NCBI RefSeq assembly: GCF_016595465.1
Contig: NZ_JAENIK010000004.1
Location: forward strand, 682,001-746,000
Reading direction: 5' to 3'
From: Luteolibacter yonseiensis
Lineage (GTDB): Bacteria; Verrucomicrobiota; Verrucomicrobiia; Verrucomicrobiales; Akkermansiaceae
Length of the DNA stretch: 64,000 nucleotides
The position numbers and the translations under genes are program-made. The notes beneath the pieces are model-generated. The model ran no database searches. It saw only the letters and a program-made list of their open reading frames with translations, and was not told the origin of the DNA. This document shows positions 10,422-19,263 of this stretch, one piece after another. Each line of letters starts with the position of its first letter. Within the stretch, counting starts at the first letter, position 1.

Positions 10422-10778
10422 TCAGCGGATCGGCAATCCGAGCCACAACGCCACCCTCGCACAATCTGCCTGCGTAAAACCTGCCAGATCATTCGCCCCC
10501 ATAAGGTGCAGGCAAGCCGCTCCGAATCGATCCTGCATCATGTAGGGCCATACATCATCCAGCCGCTCAAACAGAACATTCCCGCATGCCCATTTTTCAA
10601 ACACCTCCGCTATCCGCATGACCTCCCTCATCAGTTGGTCCATTCCGTTGCAGCAGGCACCGAGGTTCAAGGTCGGGATTCTTTTCTGCTCCGCATGGCA
10701 GGCGGTCCAAAGAGACATCGCCGCTGCAAACACCGCCGCAGAATCCGGTTCGAGCCATGGAATTTGATCAGCTTGCAC
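10422..10778 (-). CDS. Hypothetical protein, second gene of a two-gene unit
   Basis: No family recognised. The GTG at 10778 is chosen because it overlaps the end of the upstream gene by 11 nt (GTG-caagc-TGA), a coupled arrangement; it gives 118 residues. The frame is open further upstream to 10874, but that part is Arg/Ser-rich and is an antisense-type reading of the neighbour. The protein is rich in Cys, Trp and Met and looks helical and cytoplasmic ('LDDVWPYMMQDRFGAACLHL'). Confidence 0.55.
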   Translation of the reverse strand: MQADQIPWLEPDSAAVFAAAMSLWTACHAEQKRIPTLNLGACCNGMDQLMREVMRIAEVFEKWACGNVLFERLDDVWPYMMQDRFGAACLHLMGANDLAGFTQADCARVALWLGLPIR

Positions 10779-11016
10779 CGTTCTGTGCCTCCATTTGCTT
10801 GGAGATGTTGTCGATGATCGAACGGAAATGCTCCGCGACCTTCTCCGCTTCCTCCACATCCGAACATTCCTCAATGAGGAAATCCCCGTTATCCGGAATG
10901 CACCCGTCCCTCAGGTATTCCGCGGTTCTTTCCCATGACTCCATGCGCGCCTCCAAACCGCCAAGCAGCTGCCCGAGATCCAGTTCACCCAACGTAATCT
11001 GATAATTTTTTGCCAT
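10768..11016 (-). CDS. Hypothetical small acidic protein
   Basis: No family recognised. It has 82 residues, is acidic and is predicted helical ('LIEECSDVEEAEKVAEHFRS'), without signal peptide or membrane segment. It is translated ahead of the 118-residue protein, with an 11-nt overlap, and diverges from the HNH endonuclease gene, whose start is 77 bp away. The pair could be an accessory or partner unit of that nuclease, but nothing in the sequence proves it. Confidence 0.55.
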   Translation of the reverse strand: MAKNYQITLGELDLGQLLGGLEARMESWERTAEYLRDGCIPDNGDFLIEECSDVEEAEKVAEHFRSIIDNISKQMEAQNGAS

Positions 11017-11093
11017 ATCTGGCGAGATTACCTGGCCAGGTGATCACCAAACGACAAGCTGGAAATTTTTCCGAAGCCTGGAACACTGACCGC

Positions 11094-11894
11094 ATGGCCC
11101 GGTCACCTTCCGTTCGATGGAAACGCGATGAACTCTTCGTCGCACTCAATCTCTATCACAAACTGACCTTCGGCCTGCTCCACTCCAAACAACCCGCCGT
11201 CATCGCACTGGCGGAAAGACTCGGGCGTGGTGCAAACAGCGTTGCCATGAAATTGTGTAATTTTGCGTCGCTGGACCCCGCGTTGAAGCTACGCGGCATC
11301 AGAGGATTGGAGGGAGCCAGCAATCTTGACCGCGAAGTTTGGAAAGAATTTCATGAGAACCCGGAAGAAGTGGTTCCTACGAGCGAGGAAGCTCTGCGAA
11401 ATCTGCTTGAGGTGTCCGATTCCGATCATTTGGAGGTGCTTCCGAAAGAGGGATTCCGGGTGGTCAAATGCCCTCCGGGTGGTCCCACGGACGTCGTCGC
11501 CACGGTGAAGCAAAGAAGGGGCCAAGAGTACTTCCGGGATGCCGTATTAAACAACTTCGGCGGCCGTTGCGGTATCACCCAACTTGCCGTCCGCGAACTT
11601 CTGGTCGCCTCGCACATTCTGCCGTGGGGAAGGAACGTCTCCGAGCGACTGAACGTCCGCAACGGACTTTCCCTTTCCCGACTCCATGATACCGCATTTG
11701 ATCGTGGGCTGATCACATTCGACGACGATTTGCGTCTTGTGCTATCCAGCGAACTCAAGGGGGAACTTCCTAAACGCGCCGTTGCGGAAAACTTCGGAGC
11801 TTACGAACGGGAAATACTGCATCTGCCGGATGATGCGGTGTTTCCAGAGTTGAAATTTCTTGCGACCCACCGTACGGAAATTTTCCGCAGGTGA
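11094..11894 (+). CDS. HNH endonuclease, COG3440-like (putative restriction enzyme)
   Basis: Predicted metal-dependent nuclease. The N-terminal part ('RDELFVALNLYHKLTFG', 'LAERLGRGANSVAMKL') matches the helical region I know from predicted restriction endonucleases. The C-terminal HNH domain shows 'CGITQ', 'LLVASHILPW', 'NVRNGLSLSRLHDTAFDRG' and 'ITFDDDLRL', with the catalytic His in SHILPW and the Asn/His of the HNH_2 type. The ATG at 11094 is preferred because the longer frame from 11010 overlaps the divergent gene and adds unrelated residues. No methyltransferase lies beside it, so it may be a type IV-like or stand-alone defence nuclease; that is inference. Confidence 0.8.
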   Translation: MARSPSVRWKRDELFVALNLYHKLTFGLLHSKQPAVIALAERLGRGANSVAMKLCNFASLDPALKLRGIRGLEGASNLDREVWKEFHENPEEVVPTSEEALRNLLEVSDSDHLEVLPKEGFRVVKCPPGGPTDVVATVKQRRGQEYFRDAVLNNFGGRCGITQLAVRELLVASHILPWGRNVSERLNVRNGLSLSRLHDTAFDRGLITFDDDLRLVLSSELKGELPKRAVAENFGAYEREILHLPDDAVFPELKFLATHRTEIFRR

Positions 11895-11942
11895 ACTCCC
11901 AAGGTGTCCTTCCCGGTTCTCGCCGGACTGTAGGTGAATCAA

Positions 11943-11980
11943 GGAAACACGACTTCCTCACGGAAACACGACTTCCTCAC
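11943..11980. repeat. Perfect 19-bp tandem duplication over the rseP stop
   Basis: The 19-mer GGAAACACGACTTCCTCAC occurs twice back to back (11943-11961 and 11962-11980). The rseP stop codon (11958-11960, minus strand) lies in the distal copy. Because 19 is not a multiple of three, the duplication shifts the frame, yet the protein still ends ...VVFP-stop as it would without it. Confidence 0.9.
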
Positions 11981-13370
11981 CCTTCGGCGCGTCGTTCCCG
12001 AAGCTGTCGCCGATGTCCTTGCTGGTGACGAAGAGCATCAGGGAGATGAGGGCGAGGGCACAGGCGGTCTGAAGAATTTCCAACGGCTTCGCTTTGACCG
12101 GGCGACCGAAGATCTTTTCCAGAATGGCGAGGGTGATGTGCCCGCCGTCGAGCACCGGGAAAGGCATCATGTTGAGCACCGCCAGGTTCACGTTGAAAAG
12201 CACCATGAAGGCCAGGATGCGGCGCCAGCCGTCGTCCGTCTGGAGCAGCTGGTATTGGAGCTTGGCGATGCCCACGGGGCCGCTGAGGTGGCTTACGCCG
12301 ATGCTGGAATCCCGCGAGAGCACGCTCGTCACGGTGGTCCACATCATGCGCAGGCTGTCGGAAACCTGCGATACAGGACCTGGATGGACGATCTGCTGCT
12401 CGATGTGGGGAGAACCGTAGAAGGAAAGGCCGAGCATGGGACCCTTGCCCGGCGGCGACAGCGGAACCACCGGTGAGACGGTGATCGTGAGCGGTTTCCC
12501 CTCCCGGGTGATTTCGAAGACGATGGGCTGTGTGCCTCCGGCCTTGATGGCCTTCACCACCCCATCCGCATTCTTGTACGACTGGCCGTTCATGGTGACG
12601 AGCCTGTCGCCTTCCTTGAAGCCGGCCTTCTCAGCAGGGCTTCCTTTGACCGCATGCCCCATTTCGATGAACTCGGCTTCCGGACCGATGCCAACCTGGC
12701 GCAGGCCCGAGCGTTGGAACCATTTGGTCTCCTGTGTCTTGAACTCGGATGTGATCTTGAGTGGCTCGGCGACACCCGGGCGGGCGACGGTGAATTCAAT
12801 CTGTTTGCCTTTGCTGAGGACAATGCCCTCGGTGATGCTGTCCAGCGTACCTTGGAAACCGTTCACGGTCTGGCCGTTGATGGCGAGGATCTTGTCCCCC
12901 TCACGGATGCCCGCCTGATGCGCGGGTCCGCCTTCAACGACATAACCCACGACCTGTGTCGGGATGAAATCCTTCGGTTTTCCAATCCCCCAGACCATGA
13001 CGCCGGCCAGCAACGCCAGCAGCATGGAGAAGAGCGGCCCGGCGAAGGCAACGATGATCTTATCCAGAGGGGAAATGGGCGGGAGGGGGTTTCTCTCGTT
13101 GTTCGTGCCTTCGATGGACTCCATAGACGCCATCTGCGGCAGCGCGACGAAGCCACCGGCGGGAATCCAACCCAGCCCGTACTGCACTCCGCCGATGTCT
13201 TTTTTCCAGATGGGCCTGCCGAACCAGATCTGGAAGCGGTCCACCTGGAGGCCGCGCCATTTGGCGGCGAGGAAGTGGCCGAGTTCGTGGACGAAGATGA
13301 TGATGTTGAAGCTCATCACCACGGCGAAGATGAGCAGGATCACCTCAAGAATACTGAAAATGGCGGACAT
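11958..13370 (-). CDS. rseP: RseP-like site-2 intramembrane metalloprotease (M50)
   Basis: Inner-membrane zinc protease that cleaves membrane-spanning segments, typically of anti-sigma factors or signal-peptide remnants. HELGH at residues 28-32 in the first membrane segment and the C-terminal 'NMMPFPVLDGGH' supply the zinc ligands. Two PDZ-like domains lie between them ('GGPAHQAGIREGDKILAING' and 'GSPAEKAGFKEGDRLVTMNG'). The 470-residue length is normal. It is the last gene of a run that starts with the NfeD protease; 74 bp separate it from the preceding gene. Confidence 0.92.
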   Translation of the reverse strand: MSAIFSILEVILLIFAVVMSFNIIIFVHELGHFLAAKWRGLQVDRFQIWFGRPIWKKDIGGVQYGLGWIPAGGFVALPQMASMESIEGTNNERNPLPPISPLDKIIVAFAGPLFSMLLALLAGVMVWGIGKPKDFIPTQVVGYVVEGGPAHQAGIREGDKILAINGQTVNGFQGTLDSITEGIVLSKGKQIEFTVARPGVAEPLKITSEFKTQETKWFQRSGLRQVGIGPEAEFIEMGHAVKGSPAEKAGFKEGDRLVTMNGQSYKNADGVVKAIKAGGTQPIVFEITREGKPLTITVSPVVPLSPPGKGPMLGLSFYGSPHIEQQIVHPGPVSQVSDSLRMMWTTVTSVLSRDSSIGVSHLSGPVGIAKLQYQLLQTDDGWRRILAFMVLFNVNLAVLNMMPFPVLDGGHITLAILEKIFGRPVKAKPLEILQTACALALISLMLFVTSKDIGDSFGNDAPKGEEVVFP

Positions 13371-13444
13371 GTTTCGGGGCTAGAATAGCGGGAACTTAGC
13401 GTTGCCGGACCTTCCGGCAAGTTCATTAAATTTCTTAAAAAATA

Positions 13445-13954
13445 TCAGCGCAGGCTTACGGGCGGGTCGAGAATCTCGCGCATCACGAAGGCGCGCCGGA
13501 GTTCGGCGGGATCCCGAAGCCGGTCGCGGACGGAGAGCGGCCGCATCGGCTGGTTCTTCGCACTTTTTTTCGCGGACTTCGCCTCGACCCGGGCCCGGGT
13601 GGCCGCCGCGCCACCGGTGGTGGTGGCCTTGGTTTCCCGAATCTGGCGCAGGCGCTCGGCGAGATCCCGCTGGTGCTTGAGCGCCCTGGCCCTTTCGTCC
13701 GCCACCGCGGTCTCGTATCCCGGTTCGGGCAGCGGGGGAGGATTGGCCGCGCGTTTTGATGGGCGAGCGGTATCGGCCACCGGCTTGCGGTAGCTTTTGT
13801 CCTCGTCCAACGGGACCTCCGCTTCAGGCCACGGACCTGCCTGATCGTCGCCACGCTTCAGCTTGCCTTCGATGACGGATTTCACCAGCGACCCGATGAC
13901 AAACACCGCGACGACGACAAGTTGGAAGTGATCGAATATCCAGTCCATGGCCAA
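13445..13954 (-). CDS. Hypothetical single-pass membrane protein
   Basis: No family recognised. It has 169 residues with one N-terminal membrane segment (about residues 10-25), then a Pro-rich linker, a charged coiled-coil-like region (about 85-110) and a basic Ala/Lys-rich stretch. It ends in 'RLRDPAELRRAFVMREILDP', the most conserved-looking part. It starts 15 bp after the floA stop and is probably co-transcribed with it. The neighbours suggest a role in membrane quality control. Confidence 0.65.
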   Translation of the reverse strand: MAMDWIFDHFQLVVVAVFVIGSLVKSVIEGKLKRGDDQAGPWPEAEVPLDEDKSYRKPVADTARPSKRAANPPPLPEPGYETAVADERARALKHQRDLAERLRQIRETKATTTGGAAATRARVEAKSAKKSAKNQPMRPLSVRDRLRDPAELRRAFVMREILDPPVSLR

Positions 13955-13969
13955 GAAGGGTGAGGGAGA

Positions 13970-14971
13970 TCAGGCGCCTTCCGTCTTTGAAATGTTCGTC
14001 CGCATCTGGGTGTCGGCTTTGACGTTCTCCATCTTGTAATAATCCATCACGCCGAGTTTTCCACTGCGGAAGGCTTCGGAAATCGCCAGCGGCACCTGTG
14101 CCTCCGCCTCCACGACCTTCGCCTTCATTTCCGCGACACGGGCGACCATTTCCTGCTCCAGGGCGACAGCCGCGGCACGGCGGATTTCGGCCTGGGCCTG
14201 CGCCATGTTCTTGTTCGCCTCGGCCTGGGCCTCCTGGAGTTGCGCGCCGACGTTCTCACCCACGTCCACGTCCGCGATGTCGATGGACAGAATTTCGAAA
14301 GCGGTCCCCACATCAAGCCCCCGGTGGAGCACGACCTTGGAGATGGAATCCGGCGACTCCAGCACCGACTTGTAGCTGGCCGCGGAGCCGATGGTCGTGA
14401 CGATGCCTTCACCGACACGCGCGATGATGGTTTCCTCCTTCGCACCGCCGACGAAGCGGTCGAGGTTCGTCCGCACGGTGACGCGGGCGCGAACTTTCAC
14501 CTGGATGCCGTCCTTCGCCACGCCGTCGATGGTGGTGCGTCCGGAGGCGGGATTCGGACAGTCGATGACTTTCGGATCGACCGATGTGCGGACCGCCTCG
14601 ACCACGCTTTTTCCGGATCCCTTGGTTGCGAGGTCGATGGCGCACGCGCGGTCCCAATCCAGCTCGATACCCGCCTTACGGGCGGCGATGAGCGCCTGGA
14701 TGGTGGGGATGACGTTTCCGCCGGCGAGGAAATGTGCCTCGATATCGTTGATAGGGATCTCAATGCCGGCCTTGCGCGCGGTGATGCGCGAGTCCACGAC
14801 CATGCCGTAGGGCACCTGGCGCAGGCGCATCGCGACGAGATCGGTGAACCCGACATAGGCTCCCGCAAGCCACGCCCGCAACCAGACGTTGAAGAACGAG
14901 ATGACGATGCCGAAGATCAGCAGGCCAAGGATGACGATGACAATGAGGACGATGGTGGATACTTCAAGCAT
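13970..14971 (-). CDS. floA: FloA-type flotillin-like membrane scaffold
   Basis: Bacterial flotillin that forms membrane microdomains. One N-terminal hydrophobic hairpin (residues about 5-27) is followed by the long conserved family core ('[20 protein letters not shown]', '[20 protein letters not shown]', '[17 protein letters not shown]') and an Ala/Glu-rich coiled coil (about 235-295). The 333-residue length matches FloA of Bacillus. Its start overlaps the short NfeD gene by 8 nt, the usual partner arrangement. Confidence 0.93.
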   Translation of the reverse strand: MLEVSTIVLIVIVILGLLIFGIVISFFNVWLRAWLAGAYVGFTDLVAMRLRQVPYGMVVDSRITARKAGIEIPINDIEAHFLAGGNVIPTIQALIAARKAGIELDWDRACAIDLATKGSGKSVVEAVRTSVDPKVIDCPNPASGRTTIDGVAKDGIQVKVRARVTVRTNLDRFVGGAKEETIIARVGEGIVTTIGSAASYKSVLESPDSISKVVLHRGLDVGTAFEILSIDIADVDVGENVGAQLQEAQAEANKNMAQAQAEIRRAAAVALEQEMVARVAEMKAKVVEAEAQVPLAISEAFRSGKLGVMDYYKMENVKADTQMRTNISKTEGA

Positions 14972-15458
14972 GGGAGTGATGGTCGGTTGGATGGGTCATG
15001 GTGACAATGAGGCGGAAATTATCCGCTCCGGTGACTTGTAGAATGGAACCCGCGGGTGCCTGGCCTGACTGGCAGAAAGCTTCGTAACGGGAGCCATCCA
15101 CGAGGATGTAGCCGCTGGGTGACAGCATGGTGAGCGCTTCCGCGGATTTTCCCACGAGTTCCCGGGCTTCCTCTCCCAAGGCGGCTGAAACACCGGTGAT
15201 TTCACTGGTGAGGAACGCGCGCCTGCCCAGTTTCGTCCGGGGCAGGATGCGGAATTCGATGAACAGCGCCAGCCCGCCGATCGTGAAAGCCGTCAGGACG
15301 GCGAGCAGCCCGCCGCTGTTTCCATAAGTGACAAAAGAGACCACGCACCCGGCGAACATGAGCAGACCTCCGATGCTGCCGAGAATCGCTCCGGGAATGA
15401 TGACCTCCACCACAAGGAACAGGATGCCAAGGGTGAACAACAGGATGATGAGGCTCAT
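14964..15458 (-). CDS. Short NfeD-like membrane protein
   Basis: Partner of flotillin. About four hydrophobic segments (residues about 3-85) precede a small OB-fold NfeD domain ('[20 protein letters not shown]', '[18 protein letters not shown]'). The 164-residue length fits the protease-less NfeD class. It overlaps the long NfeD gene by 4 nt (ATGA) and floA by 8 nt, so the three are translationally coupled. Confidence 0.85.
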   Translation of the reverse strand: MSLIILLFTLGILFLVVEVIIPGAILGSIGGLLMFAGCVVSFVTYGNSGGLLAVLTAFTIGGLALFIEFRILPRTKLGRRAFLTSEITGVSAALGEEARELVGKSAEALTMLSPSGYILVDGSRYEAFCQSGQAPAGSILQVTGADNFRLIVTMTHPTDHHSHA

Positions 15459-16876
15459 GAAACCACCTCCACTTTCAGGCTGAACTGTTCGACCCGGGTC
15501 ACCCTCACAGGCACCCCTGCATCCACATGTCCGATCGCAACCCGCGCCTCGTAGCGTCGGCCATTGATTTCCACCTGTCCGCTGGGAAACAATCCTGTGA
15601 CGGCCACGCCTGTTTCGCCGAGGAGCGCGGAAGGCGAGGATCCGCCACCGGTAAGGGGGCGCACCCCGCCCGGTTCACCAGCTACCGCGGCATCGAGGAC
15701 CATGTTTCCCCACAATCCTCCACGGGGAAGGAACTTCAAAATCGCGAGGAAAATCACCACCGCCAGGGCGACGCCGGTCACGACATTGACCAGAGGGCGG
15801 ACAAGGGCGCCGCTGGAAAGCGGAATCGGCTCACCCGGCCATAGATCTGTCATGGACCACACAAGCGAACCGAGCATCAATGCGGCACCCACCACGGCGG
15901 GTATCATCATCCCTGGGAAAAAGAACACCTCGACCGCAAGCAACAGCGCTCCCAACAAGAAGAAGATCACCGGTTCATGTCCGGACAAACCCGCCGCGAA
16001 CTGTCCGAAAAAGATGACGGCCAACAGCGAAAGACCCGCCACTCCGAAGAAGCCGAACCCCGGCGTCTTGAACTCGATGAACAGGCAGACCATGCCGAGA
16101 CCAAGCAACAGCGGTGTGATGCTGGTGAGGTACTGGGCGAGCTTTTCCGACCATGTGACTTCCAGCTGGCGGACTGTATAGTTCCCGGCTCCGTGGAGCC
16201 GGTCCAGCAGATCGGTGAGATTTTCCTCAATGCCCACGCCCAAGAGCGGCTGCGCGGGATCTCCATAAGACTTCGTCGCCTCCTGGGCGGTGAGCGAGAG
16301 GAGCTCGCCTTTCGCCTTGATCAGGTGCTCGCCGATCTTGAACTCGGAGTCCACATCGATCATCGAGGAAATGACATCAGCCCGGTAGCCCTTGCCCTCC
16401 GAGATGGAACGCACGCGGGCTTTCAGATAGCTGACAATCTTGTGGCGCATCGTCTCATCGATTTCCCCGCCGGAAGAAAGCACGGGAGCCGCCGCACCGA
16501 TCACCCCGCCGGGCGCGAAATAGATTTCGTCGGTACCTGCGGAAATCAACGCACCTGCGGAGATGGCTTCGCGGTTGATGTAAGTGACGGTTTTTCCGGG
16601 AAATTTTTCCAATGCCTTGAGCATTTCAAACGTGACGTCCAGTTCTCCCCCAGGCGTTTCCATGTCGAGCACGATGGTGTCCACGTTTTGCTCGATGGCC
16701 TCCTTCAGTCCCCGGCGCAGGATGAACAGTTCCGGCTTCGCGATCTGCTCGCGGATCGGAATGACCACGACTTTTTTCGTTGGTGCCGGTTGGGCCTCCC
16801 CATCGGCGGCACGGAGCGAGATGGCCGACAGAAGTACTGTCGCCATCGCCAAAATGCTGAAAAGTCTCCGGCTCAC
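15455..16876 (-). CDS. Long NfeD (NfeD1b) membrane serine protease
   Basis: ClpP-fold protease fused to a membrane domain and a C-terminal OB domain. From the GTG at 16876 it begins with a signal peptide ('RRLFSILAMATVLLSAIS'). The ClpP-like domain (about residues 35-210) has the Ser in 'REAISAGALIS' and the Lys in 'MRHKIVSY' as a likely Ser-Lys dyad. A block of hydrophobic segments (about 260-400) and the NfeD OB fold ('GETGVAVTGLFPSGQVEING') follow. The frame stays open to 16969, but the added residues do not look like a signal. It is the first gene of the cluster through floA to rseP. Confidence 0.88.
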   Translation of the reverse strand: MSRRLFSILAMATVLLSAISLRAADGEAQPAPTKKVVVIPIREQIAKPELFILRRGLKEAIEQNVDTIVLDMETPGGELDVTFEMLKALEKFPGKTVTYINREAISAGALISAGTDEIYFAPGGVIGAAAPVLSSGGEIDETMRHKIVSYLKARVRSISEGKGYRADVISSMIDVDSEFKIGEHLIKAKGELLSLTAQEATKSYGDPAQPLLGVGIEENLTDLLDRLHGAGNYTVRQLEVTWSEKLAQYLTSITPLLLGLGMVCLFIEFKTPGFGFFGVAGLSLLAVIFFGQFAAGLSGHEPVIFFLLGALLLAVEVFFFPGMMIPAVVGAALMLGSLVWSMTDLWPGEPIPLSSGALVRPLVNVVTGVALAVVIFLAILKFLPRGGLWGNMVLDAAVAGEPGGVRPLTGGGSSPSALLGETGVAVTGLFPSGQVEINGRRYEARVAIGHVDAGVPVRVTRVEQFSLKVEVVS

Positions 16877-17012
16877 GAAAACAACATGTCCGGAATGAAC
16901 CGTGTCTACAAGCTCACGCTTGGTGGAAGATCCCGGTAATTTTCCAATCGATAGGTCCGATGGGGACATCGGAAGAGACCTGCTGCGGCCCAGTGGCGGC
17001 TTTGAGCGGGAG

Positions 17013-17762
17013 TTATTTCAACCGCTGCTCGAACAGCCAGCGGATGACCTCGATGTTATCGTACGTCTGGGTCCACGAGTCGTGCTCAACCCCTGGGTAA
17101 TAAGTGACCTTCGGTTTTCCTCCCGCTTTTTCGAGGGCCTCGACCATGGTACGGGTGGTTTTCACCGGCACAACGGGATCCGCTTCACCGTGAAAAGTCC
17201 AAATCGGGGTTTTTTCATAGCGTTTCGCAAGTCCGGGATCACCGCCGCCGCAGATGGGAATGGCGGCGGCGATGTGTTTCGATTCCCGACCCAGCACGTC
17301 CCATGTGGCGAACCCCCCCATGGAAATTCCGGTCACATAGAAACGCTTGGGATCGACTGGAAATTTTTTTTCGGTGTCTTTCGTGAGATCGATCACCGCG
17401 TCCACCAACGCATTCGGTTTGTCCGCTTCGGTGAGTTCTCCGGTTTCGAGGCTCGCGGGGGACCACCAGCGCCCGGGCGGGCACTGTGGCGCGATGAGGA
17501 AGATGGGCTGGCCGAGTTTTTCCGCGCCGTTCAAAATGGCACGGACACCGTGTTTGAGCTGTGCGGAATTATCCGTGCCACGTTCGCCCGCACCATGGAG
17601 GAAAAGTACCAGAGGGTAGGTCTTTCCGGCTTCGATTTTTTCCGGAGCGCTCCAGCGGTACTTCACCACCGTTCCATCCTTCGCCTTCCATTCGAGGGCC
17701 TGAAGGTCCGCGGCGGTGGATAAACAGCAACCTAACAACGAGACGGCGAGGATGGATTTCAT
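17013..17762 (-). CDS. Secreted alpha/beta-hydrolase (carboxylesterase-like)
   Basis: Predicted exported esterase. It has an N-terminal signal peptide (about residues 1-18), an oxyanion region 'LVLFLHGAGERG', the nucleophile elbow GISMGG, a likely acid in 'HGEADPVVPV' and a His in 'GVEHDSW', in the order of the family. It resembles the predicted peptidase/feruloyl-esterase-like group; the substrate is unknown. At 249 residues it is a single-domain enzyme. Confidence 0.85.
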   Translation of the reverse strand: MKSILAVSLLGCCLSTAADLQALEWKAKDGTVVKYRWSAPEKIEAGKTYPLVLFLHGAGERGTDNSAQLKHGVRAILNGAEKLGQPIFLIAPQCPPGRWWSPASLETGELTEADKPNALVDAVIDLTKDTEKKFPVDPKRFYVTGISMGGFATWDVLGRESKHIAAAIPICGGGDPGLAKRYEKTPIWTFHGEADPVVPVKTTRTMVEALEKAGGKPKVTYYPGVEHDSWTQTYDNIEVIRWLFEQRLK

Positions 17763-17770
17763 GACCGGGT

Positions 17771-17808
17771 TTTAAAAAGAAAGCTCCGGACTTTTGAAGA
17801 TCCGGAGC
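17771..17808 (-). terminator. Rho-independent terminator of the 94-residue gene
   Basis: A perfect 8-bp stem (GCTCCGGA at 17783-17790, TCCGGAGC at 17801-17808) with a 10-nt loop. On the minus strand it is followed by CTTTCTTTTT. It ends 17 bp past the stop of the gene at 17825. Confidence 0.8.
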
Positions 17809-17824
17809 CCGTGGGTGAGGTGTC

Positions 17825-18109
17825 TCAGGCTGGCTTGTTCGCGCCGGCGTTGCGGATGCTGTCGAAGGTGCCTTCGATGAGCTGTTTGCCTTGTTCGCCG
17901 ATGTTGTGATAGATGGTGGTCATCGTTTGGATCGTGCTGGCGGCAGGGCCGGCAAACGTGAATTCGCAGTTCACGACCTCGCACTGGTTCAGGGCGAAGG
18001 GACCGTATCCGAGAACAACGAAGCGGCAGTTGGTGAACTGGCAGGATTCGTACTCATGGAAATCAAGCACGACTTCTTCGTTGGCGAAATTGTTGTTGGA
18101 GATTTTCAT
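17825..18109 (-). CDS. Small hypothetical protein (pentapeptide-like start)
   Basis: No family recognised. It has 94 residues, no signal peptide and no membrane segment. The N-terminal half is beta-like with regularly spaced hydrophobic/aromatic residues ('FHEYESCQFTNCRFVVLGYG', 'LNQCEVVNCEFTFAG'), recalling a short right-handed helix of pentapeptide type; the C-terminal half is helical. It has its own terminator. Confidence 0.6.
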   Translation of the reverse strand: MKISNNNFANEEVVLDFHEYESCQFTNCRFVVLGYGPFALNQCEVVNCEFTFAGPAASTIQTMTTIYHNIGEQGKQLIEGTFDSIRNAGANKPA

Positions 18110-18258
18110 CGATGGTTGTCAGGTGTGGTTTTTTGATTTTTTGGTTTTTACCAGGTTTCGCCCGTATCTCGTTTCCTCTTGGAAAAAAATCGTTGGGTTT
18201 TCGAACGTTGGAGCCGCCAGTTAACGCATGGTTTCATGACAGTGCAATACCGATCCCG

Positions 18259-18903
18259 TTACGAAACACGGCTGTCCAACTGGAAAATCTGGCCCGAAAC
18301 CGCCGGGAGGTCGTCATGGAGGTGTCGGATGAATTTGGCGACCGCTCCGGGCGTGTTGAAACAACCGAGCACGTGGTCTTCCAAAATAGCCGATTTGCGG
18401 CGGTCTGTGACGGCCCGGGTCATCCTGGTTTCAAGAAACCCTGGCAGAATGGCGTTCACGCGGATGCCATGCCGACCATTCTCCCGCGCCAGCGAGTTCA
18501 CGAGCCCCAGCAATGCCGCTTTCGCAGTCGCGTACGCCACCTGCCCGACAGGCGGGTGCAGGGCCGAATAACTGGAAATGAAGACAAGATGACCCGCTCC
18601 GCGCCGGATCATCGCGGGAAGAAGGGCCGCCGCACAGTCGGCTGCTCCCTGGTAATTGACCGCCATCACCTCGTCCCACGCATTTTCGTCCTGCCGGAGC
18701 AGGGGAGCGTCCCTGATGATGCCTGCGGAGTGGATGAAAAGATCCGCCGTCCGCGCTGTCAGAATCCGCCTGATGGCTTCTGGATCGCCTACATCGAGCT
18801 CGTCACGGGGTGGTGCGAAGATTTTCCACGCGGATTCCGGAAATTCGGAAAGAATCGCGTTTCCCAATCCTCCGCTGCCTCCGGTGATGACGAGTTGTTT
18901 CAC
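18259..18903 (-). CDS. Short-chain dehydrogenase/reductase (SDR)
   Basis: NAD(P)-dependent oxidoreductase of unknown substrate. The nucleotide-binding motif TGGSGGLG is at the start, HSAG replaces NAG, and the catalytic Ser (FISSYSA) and YxxxK (YATAK) are present. 'RVNAILPGFLETRMT' is the usual post-catalytic segment. The GTG at 18903 puts the motif at the normal position; a longer frame to 18939 adds 12 residues without features. The control region upstream is the AT-rich gap described separately. Confidence 0.88.
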   Translation of the reverse strand: MKQLVITGGSGGLGNAILSEFPESAWKIFAPPRDELDVGDPEAIRRILTARTADLFIHSAGIIRDAPLLRQDENAWDEVMAVNYQGAADCAAALLPAMIRRGAGHLVFISSYSALHPPVGQVAYATAKAALLGLVNSLARENGRHGIRVNAILPGFLETRMTRAVTDRRKSAILEDHVLGCFNTPGAVAKFIRHLHDDLPAVSGQIFQLDSRVS

Positions 18904-18939
18904 TGGAAAAGGGTGTGCGGATCCGGCTCCAGGGAGCAA

Positions 18940-19200
18940 GTATCAAGAAGTCCGGAAAAAGCTGTGAATAACCTAGGAATGATTGGTGGGGAATTTTTTC
19001 AGGTTTGAAAAATGGCGACTCATTGAGAAGTCATACAGGTTGTTCCCCAACTTGTTCTTTCCGTGGAACCCGCATGGTTGAGCTGGGGAACGGTCGTTTT
19101 GGAGAGTTGTTCACAGTATTAAGAAGATGATCTTATAGGTTCAAAAATGAAGAATTCATCAAGAGAAGAGCATGTGGAGGGGTGAACAACTGCTGAAACG
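18940..19200. other. AT-rich intergenic region with DnaA-box-like 9-mers
   Basis: No gene is supported here. GC is about 43% by hand count over 18961-19200, against about 60% for the window. It holds TTATTCACA (minus strand, 18963-18971), which fits TTATNCACA; TTGTTCACA (19107-19115), one mismatch; TTGTTCACC (minus, 19181-19189), two mismatches; and TTGTTCCCC (19040-19048). The core GTTGTTC recurs at 19039 and 19106 and inverted at 19190. It must also contain the promoter of the SDR gene. A replication-origin role is only a hypothesis. Confidence 0.35.
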
Positions 19201-19201
19201 G

Positions 19202-19239
19202 AAAGGTCCCATCAGCCAGATGAGACCGATGGGACCTTT
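19202..19239 (-). terminator. Terminator-like hairpin after the PDH E2 gene
   Basis: Perfect 12-bp arms AAAGGTCCCATC / GATGGGACCTTT around a 14-nt loop, starting 24 bp after the E2 stop on the minus strand. The T-run is short (TTTCCGTTT), so it may be weak or bidirectional. Confidence 0.65.
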
Positions 19240-19263
19240 GATGTGATCTGATGTTCGAACCGC

